A stretch of 64,000 bases of DNA. Source: an uncultured Agromyces sp. (GTDB lineage Bacteria; Actinomycetota; Actinomycetes; Actinomycetales; Microbacteriaceae). Both the position numbers and the translations under genes were made by a program. The stretch is taken from NCBI GenBank assembly GCA_913053875.1, contig CAJXGN010000002.1:1-64000 (forward strand), given 5' to 3'. This document shows, one piece after another, positions 7,257 through 15,659 of the stretch; position 1 is the stretch's first letter; each line of letters begins with the position of its first letter. The notes below the pieces were generated by a model. The model was given only the letters and a program-made list of their open reading frames with translations. It made no database searches and was not told where the DNA came from.

Positions 7257-8342
7257 ATGACGAGCCCGGACGACGACGCCACCCGCCCGTACCCGCCCGC
7301 GCAGGGCCCCGGCTCGCCGGGCGCACCGGGTTCCGCCCCCGGAGGCGCCGGCGCACCTGGCCCCGGCGGCCCCGCCGACCCCGGCACCCCCGGCGACGGC
7401 ACCGGCACCCCGCCCGACGAGCCGACGAAGGCGAGCGGCCTCGGCGTCGCCGCCCTCGTGATCGGCATCGTCGCAGTGCTGCTCGCGTTCTGGCCGATCG
7501 CATGGATCGGCGCGATCGTGCTGGGCGTCATCGGCCTCGTGCTCGGCATCGTCGCGCTCACGAAGAAGGACCGGAAGAAGGGCGTCTCGACCGCCGGCAC
7601 GGTCGTCTCGGCGGCCGCGCTGGTCATCGCGATGATCTTCGGCGTGCTGTACACGACGGGCGTGATCGGCACCGGCGACACCCCCGAGCCGACGGCCACA
7701 CCGACCGAGAGCGCCTCCCCCACGCCGACCGAGAGCGAGTCCCCGACGCCGACCCCCACTCCGACGCAGACCGTGCAGGAGTGGGCCGACGCGACCTGGG
7801 GCACGTTCGACGACGTCAACCAGAGCGGCACGGGCGACGGCACGGTCACCCTGCCCGCCGACGCGACGGGCGCCGTCGTGCAGGCCGAGCACGACGGTGA
7901 CGACGCCTTCCAGGTCACGGTGCTCGACTCGTCGGGCTCGGCGACGGGCGACCCGCTCGTCGACGTCGACGGGGACTACGAGGGCACGACGGCCTACGGC
8001 GTCTCCGAGGCATCCGCCGCCGTCACCCTGCAGATCACGGCGACCGGCGACTGGCAGGTCACGGTGTCGCAGCTGTCGAGCGCGCCCGAGCTGCCCTCGG
8101 CCGTCTCAGGCGAGGACGACGCGGTGTACCTGTACGGCGGCGATGCAGCGACGCTCGCAGCGACGCACTCGGGCGACGACGCGGAGGACCCGTTCGTGGT
8201 GCGCCAGCAGTCCGCGCAGGCCTTCTCGAGCTCGGCGCTCATCGACGTGACCGGCAACTTCGACGGCAGTGCGCCGCTCGCCGCGGGTCCGTCGGTGGTC
8301 ACGGTGCAGGCCGACGAGGACTGGACGATCACGCTCGGCTGA
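7257..8342 (+). CDS. DUF4190-domain membrane protein with secreted beta-rich C-terminus
   Basis: 361 residues. The first 57 residues are Gly/Pro-rich and disordered. DUF4190 follows with two membrane helices (about 61-102) and the loop ALTKKDRKKGVSTAG, then a third hydrophobic segment (about 118-138). A Pro/Thr/Ser stalk (about 141-175, PTATPTESASPTPTESES) leads to an exported region of two similar beta-type units ending in WQVTVSQL and WTITLG. The architecture suggests a membrane-anchored cell-envelope protein, function unknown. The RBS GAGGGGG lies 6-7 bases before the ATG. Confidence 0.82.
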   Translation: MTSPDDDATRPYPPAQGPGSPGAPGSAPGGAGAPGPGGPADPGTPGDGTGTPPDEPTKASGLGVAALVIGIVAVLLAFWPIAWIGAIVLGVIGLVLGIVALTKKDRKKGVSTAGTVVSAAALVIAMIFGVLYTTGVIGTGDTPEPTATPTESASPTPTESESPTPTPTPTQTVQEWADATWGTFDDVNQSGTGDGTVTLPADATGAVVQAEHDGDDAFQVTVLDSSGSATGDPLVDVDGDYEGTTAYGVSEASAAVTLQITATGDWQVTVSQLSSAPELPSAVSGEDDAVYLYGGDAATLAATHSGDDAEDPFVVRQQSAQAFSSSALIDVTGNFDGSAPLAAGPSVVTVQADEDWTITLG

Positions 8343-8366
8343 CCGAGGCGCACACCGCCCGGCGGC

Positions 8367-11300
8367 TCACTCGTCGAGCAGGCCGCGCAGGTCGTCGACG
8401 GTGAGCGCACCGGCGGCGTCGGCCGCGGCATCCGCCCCTTCGGCGTCGGCGAGGATCGACGCGACCAGTTCGCCCTTGCGCTCCTTGAGCGCCATGACCT
8501 TCTCCTCGATCGTGTCCTCGGCGACGAGCCGGTAGACCATGACCTGACGCTCCTGCCCGATGCGGTGCGTGCGGTCGATCGCCTGCGCCTCGCTCGCCGG
8601 GTTCCACCACGGGTCGAGCAGGAACACGTAGTCGGCCTCGGTGAGGTTGAGCCCGAACCCACCGGCCTTGAGCGAGATGCAGAAGACGGATGCGCGGCCT
8701 GCGCGGAACCGCTCGACCGCCGCGTCGCGCGCGCGGGTCGACGACGACCCGTCGAGGCGGGCGAACGGCACACCCTCGGCGTCGAGCCGCGCGGTGACGC
8801 GGTCGAGGAACGACGTGAACTGGCTGAACACGAGCGCGCGGTGGCCCTCGGCGAGCACGTCCTCGAGCTGCTCGAAGAGCGCGTCGAGCTTGGCCGATCG
8901 CATCCCCGCGTGCCGCTCGGCGTCGATGAGGGTGGCGTCGAGCGCGAGCATTCGCAGCAGCGTGAGCGACCGGTAGACGATGAACCGCTGCCGGTCGAGG
9001 TCTTCGAGCAGGCCGAGCAGCTTCTGGCGTTCGCGCTGGAGCGTCTGGTCGTAGAGGCGACGGTGCGCGGGTTCGAGTGCGACCCGCAGCACCTGCTCCT
9101 GCTTGGGCGGCAGCTCGGGTGCGACCTGCTCCTTGGTGCGGCGCAGCACGAGCGGGCGGATGCGGCGACGGAGCGTCGCACGTCGCTCGGCGTTGCCGTC
9201 CTGCTCGATGGGCCGACGGTAGCGCTCGTCGAACGCGCGGCGCGAGGGGAACAGCCCCGGGGCGACGAGGCGGAGGATCGCCCAGAGCTCGCCGAGGTCG
9301 TTCTCGATCGGCGTGCCCGTGACGGCGAGCACGAACGGTGCGCGGAGGCGCTCGACCGCGCCGTGCGCCTTCGTCGCGGCATTCTTCACGAACTGCGCCT
9401 CGTCGAGCACGACGCCCGCCCAGTCGATCGCGGCGAACGCGGAGTCGTCGCGGCGCAGCACGGCGTAGGTGGTGACGACCAGGTCAGCGCCGGCGACGGC
9501 GTCGGCGAGCGGCCTCCCCCGCCGGCGTTCGGTCTCGGTGACGCGGGCGACCCGCAGCCCCGGCGTGAAGCGCGCGGACTCTGCGACCCAGTTCGACGCG
9601 ACCGAGGTGGGCGTGACCACGAGCCACGGCCCCGCCGAACCCGGCGCGCCCGTCGCATCCGTCGCCGGCGCACCCCCGGCACCGGTCGCGTGCGCGATGA
9701 GCGCGAGCGACTGCGCGGTCTTGCCGAGCCCCATGTCGTCGGCGAGCACGCCGCCGATGCCGTGCGACCAGAGGAACGCCAGCCGCCGGAACCCGTCGAG
9801 CTGGTACGACCGCAGCGGCAGCGCGACGCCGTCGGGCTGCGGGAGCGGTTCGACCTCGCCGTCGTCGAGTCCGCGCACCAGCTCGCGCCAGGCGACCGCG
9901 GGCGCGGCCTCGTGCGCGAGGTCCTCGAAGTCGGCGACGAGGCTCGCCCGGCTCGCGGGCACGCGCATGCCGGTCTCCCACTCGGCGAGCGTGCCGGCCT
10001 CGGCGATGAGCTCCCGCAGCTCGTCGAGCACGGGCTGGTCGAGCCGCAGGTAGGTGCGGTCGGGCAGGCGGAGGCGCCTCCGCCCGAGGGAGAGCGCTCG
10101 GAACAGCGGCATGAGCGGCACCTTCCGCCCGCCGACCGTGACGATCACGCCGAGGTCGAACCAGTCGGCCTTGTGCGACTCGACGAGGGTCACCGCGAGG
10201 TGCGGCGGCTCGGTCACCTCGCGCACCGCGGCCGGGTCGCCGCGGCGCTCGATGCGCAGCCCGCGGATCGACGCGAGGTCGGGCAGCACCTCGAGATCGA
10301 ACGAGGCGGCGTCGTCGCCGCGCAGGATGATCGCGGGCTCCAGCCCGCCACGGTCGGTCGCGTCGGCGATGCCCGACGACCCGGTCGCGAGCGCCATGCG
10401 GCCCGCCGCCGACCCGCTGAGCACCACGTCGACGGCGCCGAGCACCGCGCCCTCGCGCTCGCGCGTCGGGTCGGCGAAGTCGTCGTCGGGGGCGTCGAGC
10501 CCGCTCGCGCGGCCGTCGGCGTGCTCCCACCGCCAGGCGAGCTTCAGCCCGCCGTCGTCCGCGTAGCGCACGTCGAGCACGAGGGTCGCGGGCGGGATCT
10601 CGGGCGGCACGAAGCTCTCGTCGCCGCTCGTGATCGCGACGCGTCGCGCGAGCCCCGGGTAGTGGCCGCGCAGGAACTCCGGCACGTCGTCGGCCGGCAC
10701 GGCGACCGACGACGGCCGCTCGAGCAGGTCGTGCTCGGCGGCCCCGAGCGGCGCGGCGAGCGGGGCGAGGTCGAGCACGCCCGCGTCGAGGTCGACCCGC
10801 ACCACGCCGTGGTCGCCGACGGGCCGGGTGCCGTCGATCGGCGCCGGCGCCCCGTCGAGCTCGAGCGCGGGAGCCAGCGTCAGCGCCGACGCGTCGAGCC
10901 GGGCGTCGAGCACGACGCGCGCCGACCGGTGCAGCCGCACCTGCGACGCGGCATCTGTGCCCGCCAGCGTGATGCCGAGCCGCCCGGCCTCGGCGAGCAT
11001 CGCCCAGAGCAGCGGGCTCTCGTAGGCGTCGAGCGTGATCCACGCCGACCCGTACGGGTTGTACGTGCCCGGGTTGCCGCCCTTCAGCAGCGCGAACTGC
11101 GCGAACCAGCGCGCCTGCGCGGGGTCGACGCCCGCGCCCTCGCCCTTGTAGGCGATGTTCTGCCAGGTCAGGTCGCCCTTGGCCCACCCGCCGCGCGCGC
11201 CGCGCACCACCGGGCGCACCGCGATGCGGTCGACGGATGCCGCGTCGGACGCCTGCTCGTCGCGCGGCCCCTGCCAGTGGTCGCTCGAGCGCCGCAGCAG

Positions 11301-11462
11301 GTGTCGCGGCGCGAACTGCAGGCCGAGCTCCCGGAACGGACCGCGTTCGGCACGGGCATCCGCTCGGCCCCCCCGCGGCATCGCGTCGCCCGGGTCGCGC
11401 AGCGCGTCGAGTGAGGCCCGCCAGTCGCCGCCGGGCCGGGCGGAGGCGGGCGGCGTGGGCAT
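8367..11462 (-). CDS. SNF2/RapA-family DEAD-box ATPase (HepA type)
   Basis: 1031 residues, the usual size for bacterial SNF2-family proteins. The N-terminal ~540 residues are a SNF2-associated region. The ATPase core follows: Walker A near residue 570 (GVLADDMGLGKTAQSLA), the DExx box VVLDEAQFVKN, and motif III VLAVTGTPIEND. The second RecA lobe contains VFSQFTSFLDRV, SLKAGGFGLNLTEAD and the arginine-finger motif HRIGQERQVMVYRL. Such proteins translocate on double-stranded DNA and are thought to remodel stalled transcription or protein-DNA complexes. No methyltransferase, nuclease or DISARM-like partner is adjacent, so a phage-defence role is not indicated. The gene stands alone, 34 bases after the next leftward gene. 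Confidence 0.9.
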   Translation of the reverse strand: MPTPPASARPGGDWRASLDALRDPGDAMPRGGRADARAERGPFRELGLQFAPRHLLRRSSDHWQGPRDEQASDAASVDRIAVRPVVRGARGGWAKGDLTWQNIAYKGEGAGVDPAQARWFAQFALLKGGNPGTYNPYGSAWITLDAYESPLLWAMLAEAGRLGITLAGTDAASQVRLHRSARVVLDARLDASALTLAPALELDGAPAPIDGTRPVGDHGVVRVDLDAGVLDLAPLAAPLGAAEHDLLERPSSVAVPADDVPEFLRGHYPGLARRVAITSGDESFVPPEIPPATLVLDVRYADDGGLKLAWRWEHADGRASGLDAPDDDFADPTREREGAVLGAVDVVLSGSAAGRMALATGSSGIADATDRGGLEPAIILRGDDAASFDLEVLPDLASIRGLRIERRGDPAAVREVTEPPHLAVTLVESHKADWFDLGVIVTVGGRKVPLMPLFRALSLGRRRLRLPDRTYLRLDQPVLDELRELIAEAGTLAEWETGMRVPASRASLVADFEDLAHEAAPAVAWRELVRGLDDGEVEPLPQPDGVALPLRSYQLDGFRRLAFLWSHGIGGVLADDMGLGKTAQSLALIAHATGAGGAPATDATGAPGSAGPWLVVTPTSVASNWVAESARFTPGLRVARVTETERRRGRPLADAVAGADLVVTTYAVLRRDDSAFAAIDWAGVVLDEAQFVKNAATKAHGAVERLRAPFVLAVTGTPIENDLGELWAILRLVAPGLFPSRRAFDERYRRPIEQDGNAERRATLRRRIRPLVLRRTKEQVAPELPPKQEQVLRVALEPAHRRLYDQTLQRERQKLLGLLEDLDRQRFIVYRSLTLLRMLALDATLIDAERHAGMRSAKLDALFEQLEDVLAEGHRALVFSQFTSFLDRVTARLDAEGVPFARLDGSSSTRARDAAVERFRAGRASVFCISLKAGGFGLNLTEADYVFLLDPWWNPASEAQAIDRTHRIGQERQVMVYRLVAEDTIEEKVMALKERKGELVASILADAEGADAAADAAGALTVDDLRGLLDE

Positions 11463-11496
11463 GCGACCATGCTCGCACGCACCGGCGACGCGCTCG

Positions 11497-13158
11497 TCAG
11501 ACGGTGTCGAGGTACTTGTGCACGAGGCTCACGGCGACCGCGCCCTGCCCCACGGCCGACGCCACGCGGCGCACGACGTCATGCCGGACGTCGCCCGCGG
11601 CGAAGATGCCGGGCACGCTCGTCTCGAGCACCATCGGGTCGCGCTGCGGCGTCCAGCCGCGCGGGCGGCGGCCGTCGACGACGAGGTCGGGGCCGGTCAC
11701 GACGAAGCCCTGTTCGTTCACCTCGACGATGTCGCGCACGAGCTCGGAACCCGGCACCGCGCCGATGAACGCGAACATCGCGTCGGCGGGCAGCTCGACC
11801 GAGGCATCCGTCGCCGCGTCGTGCACGGTGACCGACTCGAGCCGCTCCTCGCCCGCGAGCCCGCGCACCTCGCTGTGCGGGCGCACCGTGATGTTCGGCG
11901 TCGCCTCGATCTGGTCGATGAGGTACTGCGACATGCTCGCCGCGAGCGACTCGCCACGCACGAGCACGACCACTTCGGCCGCGAACCGCGACAGGTACAT
12001 GGCCCCCTGCCCGGCCGAGTTGGCGCCGCCCACGACGACCACGCGGCATCCGGTGTAGCTGACGGCCTCGGATGCCGCGGCGCCGTAGTAGACCGACCCG
12101 CCGAGCAGTCGCTCCTCGCCGGGCACGCCGAGCCGGCGGACCTCCACGCCGGTCGCGACGATGAGGGCCTGGCAGCGCAGTTCGCTGCCGTCGTCGAGCG
12201 TGACGATCTTGTACGAGCCCTCGACGCGCACGGCGGTGACCTCCTGCGCGCTCAGGATCTCGGCGCCGAGGCGCTTCGCCTGCGTCGCCGCCCGCCGGGC
12301 GAGGTCGGCGCCCGAGATGCCGTTCGGGAACCCGAGGTAGTTCTCGATGCGCGAGCTCGTGCCCGCCTGCCCGCCCGGCACCTCGCGCTCGACGACGGCG
12401 GTGCGCAGGCCCTCGGATGCCCCGTAGACCGCCGCGGCGAGCCCGGCCGGCCCTGCGCCGATGACGATGAGGTCGTAGAACGGCTGCAGCGCCGGGGCGC
12501 GGATGCCGAGCCGCTCGGCGAGCTCGTGCAGCTCGGGCGCGACCATGACGAGCCCGTCGGGCAGCAGCACGACCGGCAGCTTCGCGTGGCCGTCGCCGAG
12601 CGCCTCCACCATGGCGCGCGCGCCCTCGTTGCGCTCGATGTCGAGCCACTCGTACGGCGTCTGGCTGCGCGCGAGCAGGTCCTTCACGGCGTGCGACGCG
12701 GGCGACCAGCGGGTGCCGGCCACGCGGATGCCGTCGTACGGCAGGGCGGCGCTCGCCTTCCAGTCGCCCAGGATGTCGTCGAGCACGGGGTACAGCCGCT
12801 CCTCGGGCGGGTCCCACGGCTTCAGGAGGTAGTAGTCGAGGTTGATCGCGTTGATGCTCGTGATCGCCGCGTCGGTGTCGGCGTACGCGGTCAGCAGCAC
12901 GCGCCGGGCCTGGGGCGCGTGCACGAGCGCCTTCGCGAGGAACTCAACGCCGCTCATGCCCGGCATCCGCTGGTCGACCACGAACAGCGCGATCGGCGTG
13001 CCGCGTCGCTGGTACTCCTGCACCGCCTCGAGCGCCTCCTGCCCCGACGACGCCTGCGCGACGCGGAAGTCGGTGCGGTACCGGGCCTGCAGGTCGCGCG
13101 CGATGGCGTTCAGCACCTGCGGCTCGTCATCGACGGCGAGGATGACGGGCTTGGCCAT
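11497..13158 (-). CDS. Fused receiver / degenerate glutaredoxin-like / thioredoxin-reductase-like flavoprotein
   Basis: 553 residues from the ATG at 13156-13158, preferred because GGAGG is seven bases upstream; a GTG at 13164 overlapping the kinase stop is the alternative. Domain order: response-regulator receiver (1-125) with phospho-acceptor Asp62 in FVVDQRMPGMSG and Lys113 in LLKPW; a glutaredoxin-like domain (about 142-218) in which the usual CxxC reads SPAS at 152-155 while the cis-proline (LPVVLLPDG) is kept; then a thioredoxin-reductase-like FAD/NAD(P)H module starting at GAGPAGLAAAVYG (234). That module also lacks its CxxC (the site reads YYGAAASEA). The gene is translationally coupled to the histidine kinase upstream, which is its likely phosphodonor. 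Electron acceptor and physiological role are unknown. Confidence 0.9.
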   Translation of the reverse strand: MAKPVILAVDDEPQVLNAIARDLQARYRTDFRVAQASSGQEALEAVQEYQRRGTPIALFVVDQRMPGMSGVEFLAKALVHAPQARRVLLTAYADTDAAITSINAINLDYYLLKPWDPPEERLYPVLDDILGDWKASAALPYDGIRVAGTRWSPASHAVKDLLARSQTPYEWLDIERNEGARAMVEALGDGHAKLPVVLLPDGLVMVAPELHELAERLGIRAPALQPFYDLIVIGAGPAGLAAAVYGASEGLRTAVVEREVPGGQAGTSSRIENYLGFPNGISGADLARRAATQAKRLGAEILSAQEVTAVRVEGSYKIVTLDDGSELRCQALIVATGVEVRRLGVPGEERLLGGSVYYGAAASEAVSYTGCRVVVVGGANSAGQGAMYLSRFAAEVVVLVRGESLAASMSQYLIDQIEATPNITVRPHSEVRGLAGEERLESVTVHDAATDASVELPADAMFAFIGAVPGSELVRDIVEVNEQGFVVTGPDLVVDGRRPRGWTPQRDPMVLETSVPGIFAAGDVRHDVVRRVASAVGQGAVAVSLVHKYLDTV

Positions 13159-13160
13159 GC

Positions 13161-15461
13161 TCACGCCTCCGTCGGCTGGTCGGGGCGGGCGGATGCCTCG
13201 GGGGCGCCGGTCGGCTCAGGGGCATCCGTCGCCTGCCCTGCCGTCGGGTCGAAGTCGAGCGGCAGCCGCACCGTGAAGCACGTGCGCCCCGGGCGCGACG
13301 CGACGGTGAACTGCCCGCCGTGCTTCTTCACGATGATGTTGCGCGAGATGTTGAGGCCGAGCCCGGTGCCCTCGCCGGGCGGCTTCGTGGTGAAGAACGG
13401 GTCGAACACCTTCGACTGCACCTGTTCGGGGATGCCGGGCCCGTCGTCCTCGAACTGCACCTCGACGCTGTCGCCCGAGCGCCGGGCCCGCACGGTGAGC
13501 GTGCCCTGCCCGCCCATCGCGTCGATCGCGTTGTCGATGAGGTTCGTCCAGACCTGGTTGAGCTCGCTCGCATACGCCTGGATCGCCGGCAGCTCGTCGT
13601 CGTACTCCTTGACGACCTCCACGCCCGACTTGAGCTTGTTGTGCAGGATGATCAGCGTGTTGTCGAGGCCGTGGCGCACGTCGACGTCCTGCACGGGCGC
13701 CTGGTCCATGTAGGTGTACGTCTTCATCGCCTTGACGAGCTCGACGATGCGGTGCGTGCCGATCGCGATCTCCGACAGCAGGTTGTAGATGAGGTACTTG
13801 AGGCCGAGCCACTCGACCACCACCGCGAGCTCGTCGCGCGCGAAGGCCGCGCAGAGCTCGTCGAGCTGCTCGGTCGTGAGGCCGAGTGCGACGAGCGCCG
13901 GGGCGAGGTCACCCACCGAGCGCGCCCCGAGGTCCTCGAGCCAGTCTTCGAACTCGTCCTCGCGGTCGCCGCGCTGGACTGCCGACAGCTGGGCCGGGTC
14001 GCGCGCCCCTTCCTCGGCGAGGTGGTCGAGCTCGCTGAGCTTGTCGATCTGGCTGTCGTAGAGGCCGAGCCGACCGAGCTGGAGCTGCGCCTGCTGCAGC
14101 TTCGCGAACACGGCCATCGCCTGCGAGGCGCCGCGCTGCGCCGACGACGCCGGGTTGTTCAGCTCGTGCGCCATGCCCGCGCTCAGCTTGCCGAGCGACG
14201 CCATCTTCTCCTGCAGGATGAGCTGGTTCTGCATCTGGCTGATCTGGTCGAGCGTCTCCTGGAGGGCGTCGTTCTTGCCGCGCAGCTCCTCGCCCTTCTC
14301 GCGCAGCTCCTGCTCGCTGCGCTTCAGCGCCTCCTCGGCCGCCTTGCGCTCGGCGATGTCGCGGATGATGCCGGTGTAGTAGCGGTCCTCCCGCACCGTC
14401 CACGTCGACAGCGACAGCTCGATCGGGATCTCGTCGCCCGCCTTCGTCACCGCGGCCAGCTCGACGGTCGTGCCGATGACGTGCGCCTCGCCGGTCTCGG
14501 TGTAGCGGGCGATGCCGGTGCGGTGCAGCTCGTGGTACTCGGCCGGGATGATGAGCTCGAGCCGCTTGCCGACCGCCTCTTCCTCCGTGTAGCCGAGGAT
14601 GCGGGTCGCAGCCGAGTTCCACGACACGATGTTGCCGAGGTGGTCGGCCGAGATGATCGCGTCGATCGCCGACTCGGTCACCGAGCGGAACTTCTGCTCG
14701 GCCTGCTTGCGCTCGCTGATGTCGCGGATGATGCCCGTGTAGTAGCGGTCCTCGTCGAGGAACCAGGTCGCGAGCGAGAGCTCGACCGGGAACTCGCTGC
14801 CGTCGGCGCGGATCGCCGCGAGCTCGACCGTCTGGCCGATCACGTGCGTCTCGCCGCCACCGGTCACCCGGGCGATGCCGGTGCGGTGCCCCTCGTGGAA
14901 CCGCTCGGGGATGATCATCTCGAGACGCTGCCCGATCGCCTCGTCCTCGCTGTGGCCGAAGAGCGCGCGGGCGGCGCTGTTCCAGCTGCGGATGATCCCG
15001 CGCGCATCCGCAGAGATGATCGCGTCGATCGCCGACTCCATGACCGAGCGGAACTTCGCCTCCGACTCGCGCAACGCCATGCGCACCTTCGACACGGTCA
15101 CCTGCCGCTCGATGCGGGCGAGCACCTCGAGCGCGTCGAACGGGGTCGTGATGAGGTCGTCGCCCACCTCCAGCCCGCGCACCCGCGACTCGACGTCGGC
15201 GTCGCCGGCCACGAAGATCACCGGGATGTCGCGCACCTCCTCGGTGCGCCGGTGCTCGGTGACGAGCGTGAACGGATCGGTGTCCTCGAGCGCGGCGTCG
15301 ACGACGATGAGGTCGGGCCCGCGCGCGAGCTCCCGTCGCAGGTGGTCGGGCTCCCCGTCGCTCGCGACGACCCGGTAGTCGTCCTCGCCGAGCACGACGG
15401 AGAGCTGCCCGATGACCCCGGCGTCGTCGGACACGATCAGGATCAGGCCGCGATCCGGCAT
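13161..15461 (-). CDS. Hybrid sensor histidine kinase: receiver, two PAS domains, HisKA, HATPase
   Basis: 766 residues. The ATG at 15459-15461 is chosen because AGGAGGTG lies about eight bases upstream. The N-terminal receiver-like domain (1-120) keeps Asp55 (LIVVDAALED), but the conserved lysine of the KPF motif is Thr106 (ITTPFDA). Two closely similar PAS domains follow (about 136-260 and 261-385, both beginning KFRSV-ESAIDAIISAD and ending YYTGIIRDI-ERK), then a coiled coil, the H-box LSAGMAHELNNP, and a C-terminal ATPase (NLIDNAIDAMG; DDGPGIPEQ; GTGLGLNISRNI). No membrane segment or signal peptide is present, so it senses a cytoplasmic cue. It forms a two-gene unit with the receiver-flavoprotein that starts inside or beside its stop codon. 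Confidence 0.9.
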   Translation of the reverse strand: MPDRGLILIVSDDAGVIGQLSVVLGEDDYRVVASDGEPDHLRRELARGPDLIVVDAALEDTDPFTLVTEHRRTEEVRDIPVIFVAGDADVESRVRGLEVGDDLITTPFDALEVLARIERQVTVSKVRMALRESEAKFRSVMESAIDAIISADARGIIRSWNSAARALFGHSEDEAIGQRLEMIIPERFHEGHRTGIARVTGGGETHVIGQTVELAAIRADGSEFPVELSLATWFLDEDRYYTGIIRDISERKQAEQKFRSVTESAIDAIISADHLGNIVSWNSAATRILGYTEEEAVGKRLELIIPAEYHELHRTGIARYTETGEAHVIGTTVELAAVTKAGDEIPIELSLSTWTVREDRYYTGIIRDIAERKAAEEALKRSEQELREKGEELRGKNDALQETLDQISQMQNQLILQEKMASLGKLSAGMAHELNNPASSAQRGASQAMAVFAKLQQAQLQLGRLGLYDSQIDKLSELDHLAEEGARDPAQLSAVQRGDREDEFEDWLEDLGARSVGDLAPALVALGLTTEQLDELCAAFARDELAVVVEWLGLKYLIYNLLSEIAIGTHRIVELVKAMKTYTYMDQAPVQDVDVRHGLDNTLIILHNKLKSGVEVVKEYDDELPAIQAYASELNQVWTNLIDNAIDAMGGQGTLTVRARRSGDSVEVQFEDDGPGIPEQVQSKVFDPFFTTKPPGEGTGLGLNISRNIIVKKHGGQFTVASRPGRTCFTVRLPLDFDPTAGQATDAPEPTGAPEASARPDQPTEA

Positions 15462-15609
15462 CGGGATCCCACCTCCTGCTGCGTCGCATGACGGGTGCTG
15501 CCGCCAGCGTATCCACCGCGCGTCGGGGGCGGCCAGCACCCGAGTGGGGGGCGCGCGGTGCGGTCGTCGGCGAGCGGATGCCGCGTGGCAGCGCATCGAC
15601 GGCATGCGA

Positions 15610-15641
15610 ACGGCCGGGGCGACAGGTCCGTCCCCGGCCGT
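15610..15641 (-). terminator. Hairpin terminator after the GH29 operon
   Basis: ACGGCCGGGG (15610-15619) pairs perfectly with CCCCGGCCGT (15632-15641) around a 12-base loop, 19 bases beyond the fucosidase stop codon at 15660. No long U-run follows, as is usual for high-G+C actinobacteria. Confidence 0.65.
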
Positions 15642-15659
15642 CCGGGTCGTCCCGCCCGA

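Noticed and set aside
8565..11414. Very long open frame on the + strand opposite the SNF2 gene, and similar long antisense frames elsewhere
   Set aside because: The translations are Arg/Ala/Gly/Asp-rich with no recognisable domain, and lie exactly opposite well-conserved genes. They are the usual result of G+C-biased third positions.
8367..11462. SNF2 gene as part of a phage-defence system
   Set aside because: No methylase, phospholipase-D, nuclease or other defence partner is adjacent. Stand-alone SNF2 genes of this size are common in actinobacteria.
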